Source: Dyella subtropica
Lineage (GTDB): Bacteria; Pseudomonadota; Gammaproteobacteria; Xanthomonadales; Rhodanobacteraceae
Assembly: GCF_026283965.1 (NCBI RefSeq)
Contig: NZ_JAPDPD010000022.1
Coordinates: forward strand, 1-64,000
Reading direction: 5' to 3'
Length of the DNA: 64,000 nt
Part shown: positions 36,465-45,525 of the stretch, piece after piece
Layout: every line of letters begins with the position of its first letter
How positions within the stretch are numbered: the stretch's first letter is position 1
Program-made: the position numbers and the translations under genes
Notes under the pieces: model-generated
What the model saw: the letters and a program-made list of their open reading frames with translations, nothing else
Told to the model about the DNA's origin: nothing
Database searches by the model: none

Positions 36465-36853
36465 TCCGGGGAGAGGATTGAGGTGAGGGGCGGGTGCTCG
36501 CGATAACCTCTCATTGTCGTCACCCCGGCGTAGGCCGGGGTCCAGTAGCGTTGACGCTTCGATGTTCGCGTTATCGCGACCTGGCTCGTTGCGACCGAAG
36601 GGAGTCCCCGTGGGACCGCGGGCTTTCGAACCGCTGCCGCGGTCCGAGTCACTTTTCTCTGTTTGGCCAGAGAAAAGTAACCAAAAGAGAGGCCACCCCG
36701 GTTACGCGCTCTCCGGGCTTCGCCCTCCGAGTCCGTGAGGGCTGGCCGGGCTTTTCGACACGACGTTTGGTGTCCTGTCGGGAGGCATGGGCATCCTTGC
36801 CCATGCCCCTGCGGGCCTTTTCGTCCAGCCCTCACCGCTCCACAGGGGCCCCC
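36465..36853. repeat. long intergenic repeat, left copy
   Basis: Contains in order: a REP-like GGGGAGAGGATTGAGGTGAG, GTCGTCACCCCGGCGTAGGC, TATCGCGACCTGGC, the GAGAAAAGTAACCAAAAGAG block and AGCCCTCACCGCTCCACAGG. The same blocks occur in reverse order and orientation from 63621 to the window end. Its chance frame gives an SVWPEKSNQKRGHPGYA string, which also arises from the right copy; this is repeat DNA, not a gene. Nothing else is seen up to 36941. Confidence 0.8.
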
Positions 36854-36941
36854 GAAGAGCAAGAGCAAACCAACACCACGCTCATACGCCCTGGCAACTT
36901 GGAATGCTGGTAAGAGCGGCCCAGCCCCCCCTCGACCGACA

Positions 36942-37649
36942 TCACCAGCTACTGAGGTAGCTCGCCAGCGCCTGCATATCCTCATCGCTAAGCGTCTGCG
37001 CCACGCCGTGCATCACCTTCGCATTACTGCTGCCGGCACGCGTGCCGCGCTTGAAGTCGTCCAGTTGCTTGGTCAGATACAACCCGGACTGGCCGCGCAG
37101 ATGTGGAAACGTGGCCCATGGTGGTTGCGGTGCGGTGCTCGGATGCGGCTGTGGGCCGAGGCCTGCCGGTCCGTGGCACGCTTGGCAAGGCGGAATGCCT
37201 TGCGTGGGATCGCCGGCCAGATACAACTGCGCACCGCGCGAGCTCGTATCGGCCTGCCCTGCCGGCTTGGGCGTCAGCGAGGCGTAGTAGCTGGCCAGGT
37301 CACGCATGTCGTCATCACTCAACGCGGTGGCCTGGCCGGTCATCACCGGATCGGTGCGCTGGCTGTCGTGGAATTCTTTCAACTGCACATAGAGATAGGT
37401 CGCCGATTGCCCGGCCAGGTTCGGGAAGTTCGGTGCAATCGCCACACCCTGTGCACCATGGCAGGCAGCGCAAACCGCAGCCTTGCCGGCACCGGCCTTG
37501 GCGTCGCCGCTGATCGGCTGCATGCGGCGCAGGTCCAACACGCTGGTCGGCGCAGCGAACGTACTGGCCGCCGGTTGCTGTGCGTTAACGCCGGGCACGA
37601 CGGTCGACATCAGCAGGCAGGCCAACAGGAGACTTGTGCGAGACGTCAT
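36942..37649 (-). CDS. diheme cytochrome c4-like protein
   Basis: 235 residues from ATG with TAGGAG upstream. A Sec signal (SLLLACLLMSTVVPGVNA) leads to two c-type domains, each with one heme motif: CAACH and CQACH. Axial Met candidates lie in DPVMTGQ and AKVMHGV. This is the two-domain layout of cytochrome c4, a periplasmic electron carrier. It is 8 bp downstream of the MtrB-type gene. It could pass electrons between the outer-membrane conduit and the inner-membrane chain. Confidence 0.88.
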   Translation of the reverse strand: MTSRTSLLLACLLMSTVVPGVNAQQPAASTFAAPTSVLDLRRMQPISGDAKAGAGKAAVCAACHGAQGVAIAPNFPNLAGQSATYLYVQLKEFHDSQRTDPVMTGQATALSDDDMRDLASYYASLTPKPAGQADTSSRGAQLYLAGDPTQGIPPCQACHGPAGLGPQPHPSTAPQPPWATFPHLRGQSGLYLTKQLDDFKRGTRAGSSNAKVMHGVAQTLSDEDMQALASYLSSW

Positions 37650-37657
37650 CACGGCTC

Positions 37658-40273
37658 CTACAACTTCAGGCTCAACATGACGCCCACCACGCTCACGCTG
37701 TAGTGCAGCTGGCCGCCCTTGTCGGTATAGAGGCGGTGGTCGTAGCTCAGCGTGTTGTTGAGCCCGGCGTAATGCCAATCACTGAATGCGCCCGTTTCGT
37801 AGCGGCCGTACAGGCGCACGCCGACGTTGCTATTGACGCGAAAGCTCAGGCCCAGGTCGAGCGTATTGGTGCGGTATTTGTTGTCGGGAAAACCGCTGCT
37901 GGCCGCGGCAACGCCAGCAGCATCGCGGTAGGCCAGCGCGCCGATGGTGGCGTAGTTGTAACCGACATGACCGAACGAGCCGGTGTAGTTGTAGCTGAGG
38001 TCGACACGCGCGCGGCCGATGGCATGACTGACGCTGAGACCGGCATTGCGATTGCTTTCGCGGTCGAATTCCCACCACTGGTTCGCATACGGATATAGCG
38101 GCCCACCGAGATGGGGGTTGGCCTGGCCGATCCGGCCGTAGGCATTGCCATTGTCAGAATTGTCGGCATCGTTGATGTTGGAGATGCCCATGTGTGAGCC
38201 TTCCACACCGAGGTAGGCGTTCATGGTGGTCGCCGGGGTCGGCTGCCAATCCCACTGCACGGTGGCACCGGTCGTACTGGTGCTTTGCCGGCCGATCAAG
38301 GCATCGTAGTGATCGCGATTGCCGTAGAACGTGGTCGAAAGCGTGGCCGAGTCACCCCATGGATAGGTGACGATCACACGTGCCTTGCTCTCTGTGCGAT
38401 TGGACAGATCGTACTTGCGCATGTCGGCGACGGTGTAGGCCGGCAGGCCAATGGCCGGAGTGACGAAGCCGGGCAGCGACTCGGAGTAGAACGGCACGAA
38501 GGGATCGTAGTTGTACTTGCCGCCGTCACGCTTGGCGTATTCCCAGCTCAGCCGCACGGTAGCGCCAACGACATCGCGATTGACCCAGTCGAACTTGATG
38601 CGCTGGTCATCGACGCGCTTGCGCTCGCGATACTTCGGCTGATTTTGGTCGTAGGTGTAGGTGACGCCGAGCGAGGTCTTGCGGCCGAGTTGCCAGTCGG
38701 CGCCGAGTTCGAGCTGAGAATCGGTATAGCTGAAAGGCACGTTGCGCACAGGGATGTTGGCTGACCGATACAGCGGGTTGTTCGGATCGAAGATGCCGGT
38801 CTCTCCCGGCACGATGCTGCCCTGCGAACCGTTCTCGGAGATGAAACCGTACTGGCCGGTGAGCGGGTTGTAGGAGAGGTAGCGGGTCTTGTTGTCCTCG
38901 CGATACCAGCGCAAGCCGGCATGCCAGCCGAACACGGGCGTGGGATGGAAGGTCACCCGTGCATCGAACAGGCCGGTATCGATGCGCGCATGTGCGCTGC
39001 GCTGTGACAACGCCGCGGTGGTGTTCCAGTTCGCGCATGGAAAGGTGTAGTCGGCCGTGGGCGCAATAAAGACGCCGCCGGTGCCGGTGCACGTGGTTGG
39101 CGGCAGCAGCGCATCGTTCTGGCGCATCGTGCCCCACGCCCCAGCCAGGGTGAGCTGGCCGCTCCACTTCAGTTCGCGCGACAGGTCCAGCCGCAGGTTG
39201 TGGTAGTCGTTGTCCGGCTCCAGCGAGGACTGGCCGTTTTTGATATCGGCCACCTGCGGCGTGCCGGCCACGTTGTACAGGGCAAACGGACTCTCGAAGT
39301 TCAGGTGGTCCTTGTGGTTACGGAAGAACGAGCCGTTGTAGGTGGCCAGGAAGTGCCAGATCTTGCCGACGTTGCGCACACTGAGGTTGATATCGGTGGT
39401 GCGGAAGTCGACGGGCCGCACCGTCTCCAGAGCGCCGCCGTTGTCGGGAAACGGGTAGTTGAAGAACATCGAGCCGCCCCACAGTCGGGTACCCGTGCGC
39501 TTCTCGTTGGTGATCGCAGCCGAGCCTATCCAGTCGCGATACAGCACGCCCTCGTAGCTGAGCCCTTCGCGAGTGCGGTTAAGCCCGATAGTGCGCCGGG
39601 GGACGGTCGCAGATACTGCCGCCACCTGCGCCGGTGTGCTGGCACCGGCGACCAGCCGCGCGGGCAAGGTCAGGTCGGTGGTGCCGACACCATTCCAGAT
39701 CGGGTAAGCGTTGGTCGACACGGTATGCGGCATGTCGCGGTAAAAGCCCTCGATACGGTAGCTGCCGTAACGGCCGGCGCGCAGGCGATAGAACTGGTCG
39801 TCGCCGCTGAGGTGGTCGCCGCGGAATTCGGCGTATGCGCCGGTCTTCCGATTTTCGAAGTCGAGTGCGAGCAGGCCCAGCACGGCGCCGCTACGCCAGT
39901 CGGCGTATTGGCGGAAATATTCCGCGTTGCGGTCACCGCCGACGTGGAGGTAGCCGAATTCGAGCACCCCGGCATAGGTCCAGTCGCCCTGCCCCAGCGG
40001 CTTGCCCGGATCGACCATCGGCGGATACGGATACAGCGCGCCGGTGGGCGTGCGCAGCATGCCTGCGTGCAGATACGACATGCCATCGGGATCGCTCGGT
40101 TGCAGCATCGGCGTCCAGCCGCGCGGGTCGAGTGCATTGCCAAACTGCATGTCACCCACACGCATGGTGCCGCTGGTGTCACCAGCCAGCGCCTCCCGCG
40201 TGCCGAACAACGCCAGTAGCAGGCCCAGAGTCAGGGCTGTCGGCGTCATGCGATTTCCCTTCAGCGCAAACAT
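37658..40273 (-). CDS. MtrB/PioB-family outer-membrane beta-barrel porin
   Basis: 871 residues; ATG with GGAGG at 6 bp (a second ATG 24 bp later directly precedes the signal peptide). Signal ALTLGLLLALFGTREALA, then a long protein with alternating aromatic/polar strands throughout and ending ...YSVSVVGVMLSLKL, typical of a large barrel. MtrB-like proteins sheath a decaheme MtrA cytochrome across the outer membrane. The decaheme gene is immediately upstream. No CXXC N-terminal motif as in Shewanella MtrB is evident. Confidence 0.87.
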   Translation of the reverse strand: MFALKGNRMTPTALTLGLLLALFGTREALAGDTSGTMRVGDMQFGNALDPRGWTPMLQPSDPDGMSYLHAGMLRTPTGALYPYPPMVDPGKPLGQGDWTYAGVLEFGYLHVGGDRNAEYFRQYADWRSGAVLGLLALDFENRKTGAYAEFRGDHLSGDDQFYRLRAGRYGSYRIEGFYRDMPHTVSTNAYPIWNGVGTTDLTLPARLVAGASTPAQVAAVSATVPRRTIGLNRTREGLSYEGVLYRDWIGSAAITNEKRTGTRLWGGSMFFNYPFPDNGGALETVRPVDFRTTDINLSVRNVGKIWHFLATYNGSFFRNHKDHLNFESPFALYNVAGTPQVADIKNGQSSLEPDNDYHNLRLDLSRELKWSGQLTLAGAWGTMRQNDALLPPTTCTGTGGVFIAPTADYTFPCANWNTTAALSQRSAHARIDTGLFDARVTFHPTPVFGWHAGLRWYREDNKTRYLSYNPLTGQYGFISENGSQGSIVPGETGIFDPNNPLYRSANIPVRNVPFSYTDSQLELGADWQLGRKTSLGVTYTYDQNQPKYRERKRVDDQRIKFDWVNRDVVGATVRLSWEYAKRDGGKYNYDPFVPFYSESLPGFVTPAIGLPAYTVADMRKYDLSNRTESKARVIVTYPWGDSATLSTTFYGNRDHYDALIGRQSTSTTGATVQWDWQPTPATTMNAYLGVEGSHMGISNINDADNSDNGNAYGRIGQANPHLGGPLYPYANQWWEFDRESNRNAGLSVSHAIGRARVDLSYNYTGSFGHVGYNYATIGALAYRDAAGVAAASSGFPDNKYRTNTLDLGLSFRVNSNVGVRLYGRYETGAFSDWHYAGLNNTLSYDHRLYTDKGGQLHYSVSVVGVMLSLKL

Positions 40274-40285
40274 CGTCCGCCTCCA

Positions 40286-41425
40286 TCACTCGTGGAGCTT
40301 CGATCCGGAAGGATGGTTCGAACCGTGGATATTGGTATGGCAGGTCAAGCAGCCGCGCCCGATCAGCCGCTCGTCCGGATGCGGGCCGGTGCCGAGTCCG
40401 GCCGGGGTCTGCAGATCGTTCGGGTGGAGCGTCATGGTGTGGCACTGCTGGCACAGCATCGGAATCGGCGCGACCAGCAGGGTCTGCTGGTTGGAGCCGT
40501 GCACGTCGTGACAGTTGAGGCAGTTCGCGCGCACCGGCGCGTGCTCGAACAGGAACGGCCCGCGCTTCTCGGCGTGGCAGCTATAACAAGTCTCGTTGAC
40601 CGTATCGGTCTTCAGCAGCGGCTTGGTGATGCTGCCGTGCGGGTTGTGGCAATCGGTGCAGGCCATCTGCCCTTCCGGCAGCGGCATGTGCGAGCGACGG
40701 TTGAACTTGGCGCGGATGTCCTGATGGCAAGTCGCGCAGACCTCGTCGATCGACGACTTCGCCAGCACGCCCTCCGGCGAAAGCCGCGCCATCGGATTGT
40801 GGCAATCGGTGCAGGACAGCCCGCGGTTCTGATGGATCGAACCGATCCAGTGCTGCCGTGCGCCGCCGGCATGACAGCTCAGGCATACACCGGCCTGCTC
40901 TTGCGGCGACGTCTTCGCATCGTGGGTGAACGCGATGATCGAACCCGGTGCGGTTGGCTGCTTGGCGTGGTCGGAACCGGGGCCGTGGCAGGTCTCGCAG
41001 GCGGCCTGTGGGCCCCTGTTCGCCGCACCGGCGCGGAACGAGGCAACGTGCAGGCTGTGCGAGGCTTGCAGGTTTTCCTGCGCGTGGCAGGCCACACAGG
41101 TTTTCGCGCCGATCGCGTCGGCGTTCGGCGCCAGCGGGTTGACCGGAATCGAGGCGGCATCGAACGGCGTGGCCAGGCTGTCGCTGACCGATGGCAGATG
41201 TGGATTGTTCTGGCGTGCAGCATTGGCCCCCATGTCGGTGGCCGGCAGCATTTTCGCGATATCGCTCTGACTGAGTCCGCTGGAAGCGCCGTGCTCGACA
41301 GCTGCTGTGCTGGCGTTGGTTGCAGCCGCCTGTTGGGCTTGTGCGCTATGTGAACTCAGCAAGATGCCACCGGCGCCCAGCATCACGCTGAGCAAGGCCG
41401 TATAAACCAACGAAATGACACGCAT
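40286..41425 (-). CDS. decaheme c-type cytochrome, MtrA/DmsE/PioA family
   Basis: 379 residues with a Sec signal (LVYTALLSVMLGAGGILL, cleavage near AQA). Ten CXXCH motifs are readable in order: CVACH, CETCH, CLSCH, CTDCH, CATCH, CTDCH, CYSCH, CLNCH, CQQCH and CLTCH. That count and the size match MtrA/PioA. Between the signal and the first heme is an extra segment of about 75 residues. It forms the wire inside the MtrB-type porin, 12 bp downstream. Direction of electron flow (metal reduction or Fe(II) oxidation) cannot be told. No surface MtrC/OmcA is seen. Confidence 0.92.
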   Translation of the reverse strand: MRVISLVYTALLSVMLGAGGILLSSHSAQAQQAAATNASTAAVEHGASSGLSQSDIAKMLPATDMGANAARQNNPHLPSVSDSLATPFDAASIPVNPLAPNADAIGAKTCVACHAQENLQASHSLHVASFRAGAANRGPQAACETCHGPGSDHAKQPTAPGSIIAFTHDAKTSPQEQAGVCLSCHAGGARQHWIGSIHQNRGLSCTDCHNPMARLSPEGVLAKSSIDEVCATCHQDIRAKFNRRSHMPLPEGQMACTDCHNPHGSITKPLLKTDTVNETCYSCHAEKRGPFLFEHAPVRANCLNCHDVHGSNQQTLLVAPIPMLCQQCHTMTLHPNDLQTPAGLGTGPHPDERLIGRGCLTCHTNIHGSNHPSGSKLHE

Positions 41426-41606
41426 GGCTTGGAGCCCTTGGCTAGATCTCCCATTTCAAGCCACACCATGGACAATGCATGCCCAGGTGAATCAACGGTA
41501 CGTCTTCATCACCCGGAGATGCTCGTCGGTAAGGTGTGAAAGGATGGCGAAGGAGTCGGAGGCCGCTACTTCAGGGAGCGCGATGTTCCCCTCCTTCTGC
41601 TAACAG
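41426..41606. other. upstream region of the cytochrome operon
   Basis: No gene. The promoter for the cytochrome/porin operon should lie here; no clear boxes recognised. Confidence 0.3.
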
Positions 41607-41798
41607 CCTGATTAGTGTCGAATCACAGCTGGCGCGGTTTTCTCCTCCCCTTGCTTGCAGGGGGAGGCCGGGAGGGGGTGAACACTTGAGAAAGCCCCTC
41701 CCGAAACGCTTTCTCTAGGGCCCACCCCTCCCCAACCCTCCCCTGCAAGCAAGGGAGGGAGCAAACAGCTCGCGAGCTGTGATTCGACGCTAATCAGG
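41607..41798. repeat. MITE-like palindromic element, copy 2
   Basis: 192 bp bounded by inverted ends of about 28 bp with two mismatches: CCTGATTAGTGTCGAATCAC on the left, and the reverse complement of CCTGATTAGCGTCGAATCAC on the right. Interior arms CTCCCCTTGCTTGCAGGGGG and CCCCTGCAAGCAAGG also pair, and GAGAAAGCCCCTCCC is shared with copy 1 at 27704. No coding capacity. It separates the cytochrome operon from the sigma factor gene. 41799-42034 shows nothing else. Confidence 0.85.
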
Positions 41799-42034
41799 TG
41801 TCGCCACGACTCTGGCACTCCTTCACCGAGAATCCACATCTTTGGGTCGAGATTCGCGATCACGTCGCATATGCGATTCCCCACGGCTACGGTCAGGCGG
41901 GAAGGTTGTGGGGCAAGGGATCTAGGCGGGTTGAACTCGATCGCATCGCGGCCGCCCCTGGGGCATGGCGGCCATGGGGCGGTCTGTGCTCCCCGCCTTC
42001 AGGGCGCAGCGATTTCGCGACCCTCCGACCCGGA

Positions 42035-42054
42035 GACAACTTTTTTACGTTGTC
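42035..42054. promoter_or_regulatory. GACAAC-N8-GTTGTC inverted repeat upstream of the sigma gene
   Basis: A perfect 6-bp dyad around a T-rich centre, ending 33 bp before the sigma factor start. It could be an operator or a 5' leader hairpin for the sigma/anti-sigma operon. Not linked to any known regulator. Confidence 0.4.
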
Positions 42055-42087
42055 ACGGCACCTACACGGTCACCAAGGCACATCCCA

Positions 42088-42690
42088 ATGACCTCCTCGG
42101 CACCCATGAACGACGACGTTATCGATGCTGATGCCACTGATCGCATGCTGCTCCAACGCATGTCCATGGGTGATCGTGTCGCATTGGGGGTGCTTTATCG
42201 CAGTTATCACAGCAGGCTATGCCGCTTCCTTTCTCGATTGACGCGACGCGCCGACATCATTGATGAGGTCATCAACGACTGCCTCTGGATCGCCTGGCAG
42301 AAGGCGGACAGCTTTCATGGGAACTCACGCGTTTCCACCTGGCTCATGGGCATCGCCTATCGCTGTGGGCTGAAGGCCCTACGGCAACATGGTGACGAGC
42401 CTGTCGAAGACGACGCTTTGCAGGAACATAGCAACCACGCCAATGATCTGGATGAAGATCGTGAGTTGCGCGACTGGTTGAGCAAGGGGCTCGATCACCT
42501 GTCCGTGGATCAACGGGTCGTGATCGAACTGGTCTATGGGGTGGGTCATTCCTTGGACGATGTCGCCATCATCATGCAGTGCCCCGTAGGCACGGTGAAG
42601 GCGCGTCTGTTCCACGCGCGGGTCAAGCTTCGCAACGTTCTCCCAACCTTGGCTGGGGACTTGCCAAGACATCGAGAGCGCGAGCCATGA
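42088..42690 (+). CDS. ECF-type RNA polymerase sigma factor
   Basis: 200 residues; ATG with AAGG upstream (a second ATG 18 bp later is possible). Sigma-2: RSYHSRLCRFLSRLTRRADIIDEVINDCLW ending in STWLMGIAYR. Sigma-4: SVDQRVVIELVYGVGHSLDDVAIIMQCPVGTVKARLFHARVKL, a helix-turn-helix for the -35 element. It overlaps the anti-sigma gene by 4 bp. Target genes are unknown; autoregulation is usual. Confidence 0.92.
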   Translation: MTSSAPMNDDVIDADATDRMLLQRMSMGDRVALGVLYRSYHSRLCRFLSRLTRRADIIDEVINDCLWIAWQKADSFHGNSRVSTWLMGIAYRCGLKALRQHGDEPVEDDALQEHSNHANDLDEDRELRDWLSKGLDHLSVDQRVVIELVYGVGHSLDDVAIIMQCPVGTVKARLFHARVKLRNVLPTLAGDLPRHREREP

Positions 42691-43319
42691 CGTTCCCGAC
42701 TGATGCAGGCAAGGACTGCCTCCGTGCCTGGGAAGCGATGCCTTGGGTACTGCAAAACACGGCCACTCAAACCCAAAGCATGTGGTTGGAAAGTCATTTG
42801 GCGCACTGTGAATCGTGCCGTGTAGAGTTTGCACAACAAAGTCGCTTGCGGCCCGCCGTGTCGCTGCCCTCGGATATTCCGATCGACGCCAATGTCGGGT
42901 TGAAGCGCTTGCTAGGTCGCCTTGATACGCCTGATCTTCAACTTCGTTCACGGTCGCGAAACGGGTTGACCCGAGCACTGGTCGCCACGGTGCTGATCCA
43001 GGCCATCGGCATCGGTGCATTGGGCGTGAAGTTATGGCCGGCGGGCGGAAGTCCCATGTACCGCACACTCAGTCAAGAGCCTCCCGCCACGGTCCCAGGC
43101 GCGATCCGCGTCGTGCCCGACACATCCATGACACTGGGCGATTGGAATGCGTTGCTTCATGCCCTTCGGTTGCAGACAGTAAGCGGCCCCAACGATGCAG
43201 GTGTCTACACGGTTGCACCAGCGACAACGAGTTCCACTTCAACAGCGCAACATGCCTTGCAGCAGCTGCGCACCACACGAGGTATCCGCTTGGCGGAGTC
43301 TGTCACCGCCACGCCATGA
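42687..43319 (+). CDS. zinc-finger (ZAS-type) transmembrane anti-sigma factor
   Basis: 210 residues, start overlapping the sigma stop (ATGA). His37-x3-Cys41-x2-Cys44 (HLAHCESC) is the zinc-binding anti-sigma motif. One membrane segment at about 95-114 (ALVATVLIQAIGIGALGV), then a periplasmic tail of about 95 residues that could sense a signal. It should hold the ECF sigma factor inactive at the inner membrane. Confidence 0.87.
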   Translation: MTFPTDAGKDCLRAWEAMPWVLQNTATQTQSMWLESHLAHCESCRVEFAQQSRLRPAVSLPSDIPIDANVGLKRLLGRLDTPDLQLRSRSRNGLTRALVATVLIQAIGIGALGVKLWPAGGSPMYRTLSQEPPATVPGAIRVVPDTSMTLGDWNALLHALRLQTVSGPNDAGVYTVAPATTSSTSTAQHALQQLRTTRGIRLAESVTATP

Positions 43320-43429
43320 AATGCAGCGCACCATCTGTAAGAGCCAGTTCAAAATCTCTGGTTCTGTATTGAACTGCTCGCCCTCTGCTCGCGGAGGTAA
43401 GCCTTTGATTCGCGGTTTCTTGCTTTGAT
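43320..43429. other. intergenic stretch downstream of the anti-sigma gene
   Basis: No gene or clear terminator seen; leads into a long palindromic repeat. Confidence 0.3.
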
Positions 43430-43920
43430 GTTGGGTTATCGCGACCTGGCCGCTTACGCAGCGGGCGTTCCGCCTCGCTGCCGCGAGTCGGGTCACTTTC
43501 TCTTTGCTGGACCACGCACCCGCAGGAGCGGGTGCGAACAGCGCAGCTGGCCCGAAGGGCGGAGGGCATGGATGCCCGGAGTAAAGAGAAAGTAACCCAA
43601 GAGAAATGGCCTCAGAGCAGGCGATGTGCTCTGTAGCTGTGTCTTATCCAGTGTCAGGCGTCGGGATGGTTTTCTGATGTGTCGCCTTGCATAGCTTTTG
43701 ATTCTCTCCGTCTTGCGCGGGAGATGACGAGAGCACGAGCCTCTTGGTAACGCCACGCTTCTAACGTCTGACACTGGAAAAAGCGTCGCCACGAAGCGCA
43801 CCACGCTTTCAGACCATTTCTCTTTGGTTACTTTCTCTTTGGGTCAGCAAAGAGAAAGTGACCCGGGCGCCGGCAGGCGTCCGGAATGCCCGCTGCATAA
43901 GCGGCCAGGTCGCGATAGCA
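43430..43920. repeat. long palindromic intergenic element
   Basis: Outer arms GTTATCGCGACCTGGCCGCT / AGCGGCCAGGTCGCGATAGC face each other. Next inward are GGGTCACTTTCTCTTTGCTG and its complement, then CCAGTGTCAG and CTGACACTGG. Two inner TTTCTCTT tracts lie between. The whole behaves as a nested inverted repeat of about 490 bp without coding sequence. A miniature version with the inner part missing lies at 56407-56508. 43921-44053 holds nothing else recognised. Confidence 0.8.
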
Positions 43921-44053
43921 CGTCGATTGTCGCGAACACAAAAGACACCTGACAGCGCCTGCCCCGCCCCCTATGTTCCGACGTAGAGATTTTGAACAGG
44001 CTCTAAGAGAGAAATAGTGGCCTTGGATGTCGTTCGCCAGCGATGTTGGATCG

Positions 44054-45220
44054 CTACCGATCGTATGAAGAGGGTTGAAGTGGCTCCAGACGTTGGGCCA
44101 CTGGTGCGTTCGCTCGATCGTTCGACCAAAGCGGGCCGCCAGCCATAGGGACACCTCGCCCTATGAAGTATTCCCCAAGCAATTTGCGCGAGGGCTTCTC
44201 CAGGGAGTGATAACTGAGCAGCCCGACCCCCAACCCTATGACACCCATGAGTGTGGCAAGTAAGGTTCGATCAACCACCCCTACCCATCCGAGATGCACG
44301 AATACCGCGGCGACAGCATTGAACATGATGGCGTGCCACAAATAGATCGAGAACGAGGCGTCACCCAGGTATTGCAAGATTTTCGGCATGATCCAGGTAT
44401 TTCGCATCTCGAGCGCGAGTGCCCCATAGACGATGAGAGCGGCCGGAAATCCCCAGCACACCAATCGCAACAGATACGATTGCGGCACCCGACCTGCATG
44501 GTGCAGCAGCTCGACTGCCCCGAAAAGCATCCAAATAACGCCAATGCAAAGGGACGCTGCGTAGAAGCGACTGTGGCCGCTTTCGATGAGAAGTCCGATA
44601 ACGATGCCTAACAAGAACTCCAGCAATATCGGAGCGAATGCATAGTCCAAGGGAATGGGCAGATCGAAGACCGTCGCGAGCATGGCGGCCAAGCCGACAA
44701 CCGCAAACCAGATGAGCAGTCCCGCAAAGAGTTTCTTTGGGAAAAGAAAGATGCTCAGCGCCGTTACCGCATAAAAGTAGACTTCGAGGGTCAACGTCCA
44801 CGCGGCCTGGACGCGAAAGTTAGGGATGCCGTCAATCAGAAAGAAGAGTTCCAACTGAGGCTTTTTCACAAACGATGCCGGTAGCGGAACCCATATCATG
44901 ATCAGCGCGGCCACGCCAAAAGCGATCCAATAGAGCGGATAGATTCTGATGATCCGCTTCATGGCGAACTCGTAGACCGCGCGGCCTCGGCCCACGACGT
45001 CCACCTGTGCCGCCGATCGCTTGGCGACGTTGTAGATGATGAACCCCGATATCACAAAGAAGATATCAACCCCGGCCGGTCCGATGGGCACGATATAGGG
45101 CTTTGCCCAATGCGTTCGCATGGGAATGATGTCCCAGAACAGATGGCTCGCAAAAACCATCAGGGCGGCGATCGCCCGAAGTCCTTGGATATTTCGATAG
45201 TTCACCCTTGCCGATTCCAT
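44054..45220 (-). CDS. acyltransferase 3 family membrane protein
   Basis: 388 residues, ATG (MESARVNYRNIQGLRAIAAL). About ten membrane segments. The family's conserved region is present: IQGLRAIAALMVFASHLFW with the catalytic-type His, then GPAGVDIFFVISGFII, and later WTLTLEVYFY and SFSIYLWH. These proteins O-acylate exopolysaccharide, O-antigen or peptidoglycan. No sugar gene is directly beside it, so the acceptor is unknown. The last 30 residues are non-membrane and Arg/Pro-rich. Confidence 0.87.
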   Translation of the reverse strand: MESARVNYRNIQGLRAIAALMVFASHLFWDIIPMRTHWAKPYIVPIGPAGVDIFFVISGFIIYNVAKRSAAQVDVVGRGRAVYEFAMKRIIRIYPLYWIAFGVAALIMIWVPLPASFVKKPQLELFFLIDGIPNFRVQAAWTLTLEVYFYAVTALSIFLFPKKLFAGLLIWFAVVGLAAMLATVFDLPIPLDYAFAPILLEFLLGIVIGLLIESGHSRFYAASLCIGVIWMLFGAVELLHHAGRVPQSYLLRLVCWGFPAALIVYGALALEMRNTWIMPKILQYLGDASFSIYLWHAIMFNAVAAVFVHLGWVGVVDRTLLATLMGVIGLGVGLLSYHSLEKPSRKLLGEYFIGRGVPMAGGPLWSNDRANAPVAQRLEPLQPSSYDR

Positions 45221-45525
45221 GGCGTGGCGGGGCAAGCCTGACGATGGAACTCAAGCTCGGTCGATAAGAAGCGATCCCGACCCCCGACCAACTCTTTGCA
45301 CGACATGGTTCGCATGGAGGCCCCCTGCTTCCTGGCTCGTGTGTCCGTAGACAATGGTGTAACCCAGCGCTACTGGATGCGCACACGAAAGTACGAAGCT
45401 CAAAACAGGTAGTGCCGGCGAAGCCGCAAATGGTTGCATTCCTGGCAAGCCGTTCTCGACTTCCCAAAGTGGCGCCGTCCTTGGCGCCTCGTGCCATGAC
45501 CACCAAGTAGCCATGGCTCCGGTTC
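45221..45525. other. intergenic region without recognised gene
   Basis: About 300 bp. Frames exist on the minus strand, but none starts with a ribosome site or resembles a known protein. It carries the acyltransferase promoter and the 3' end of the adhesin/OmpA operon. Confidence 0.4.

Noticed and set aside
36514-36738. Frame giving the SVWPEKSNQKRGHPGYA string, also seen at 63730-63912.
   Set aside because: It lies in a dispersed intergenic repeat and appears from both copies, so it is repeat DNA rather than a gene.
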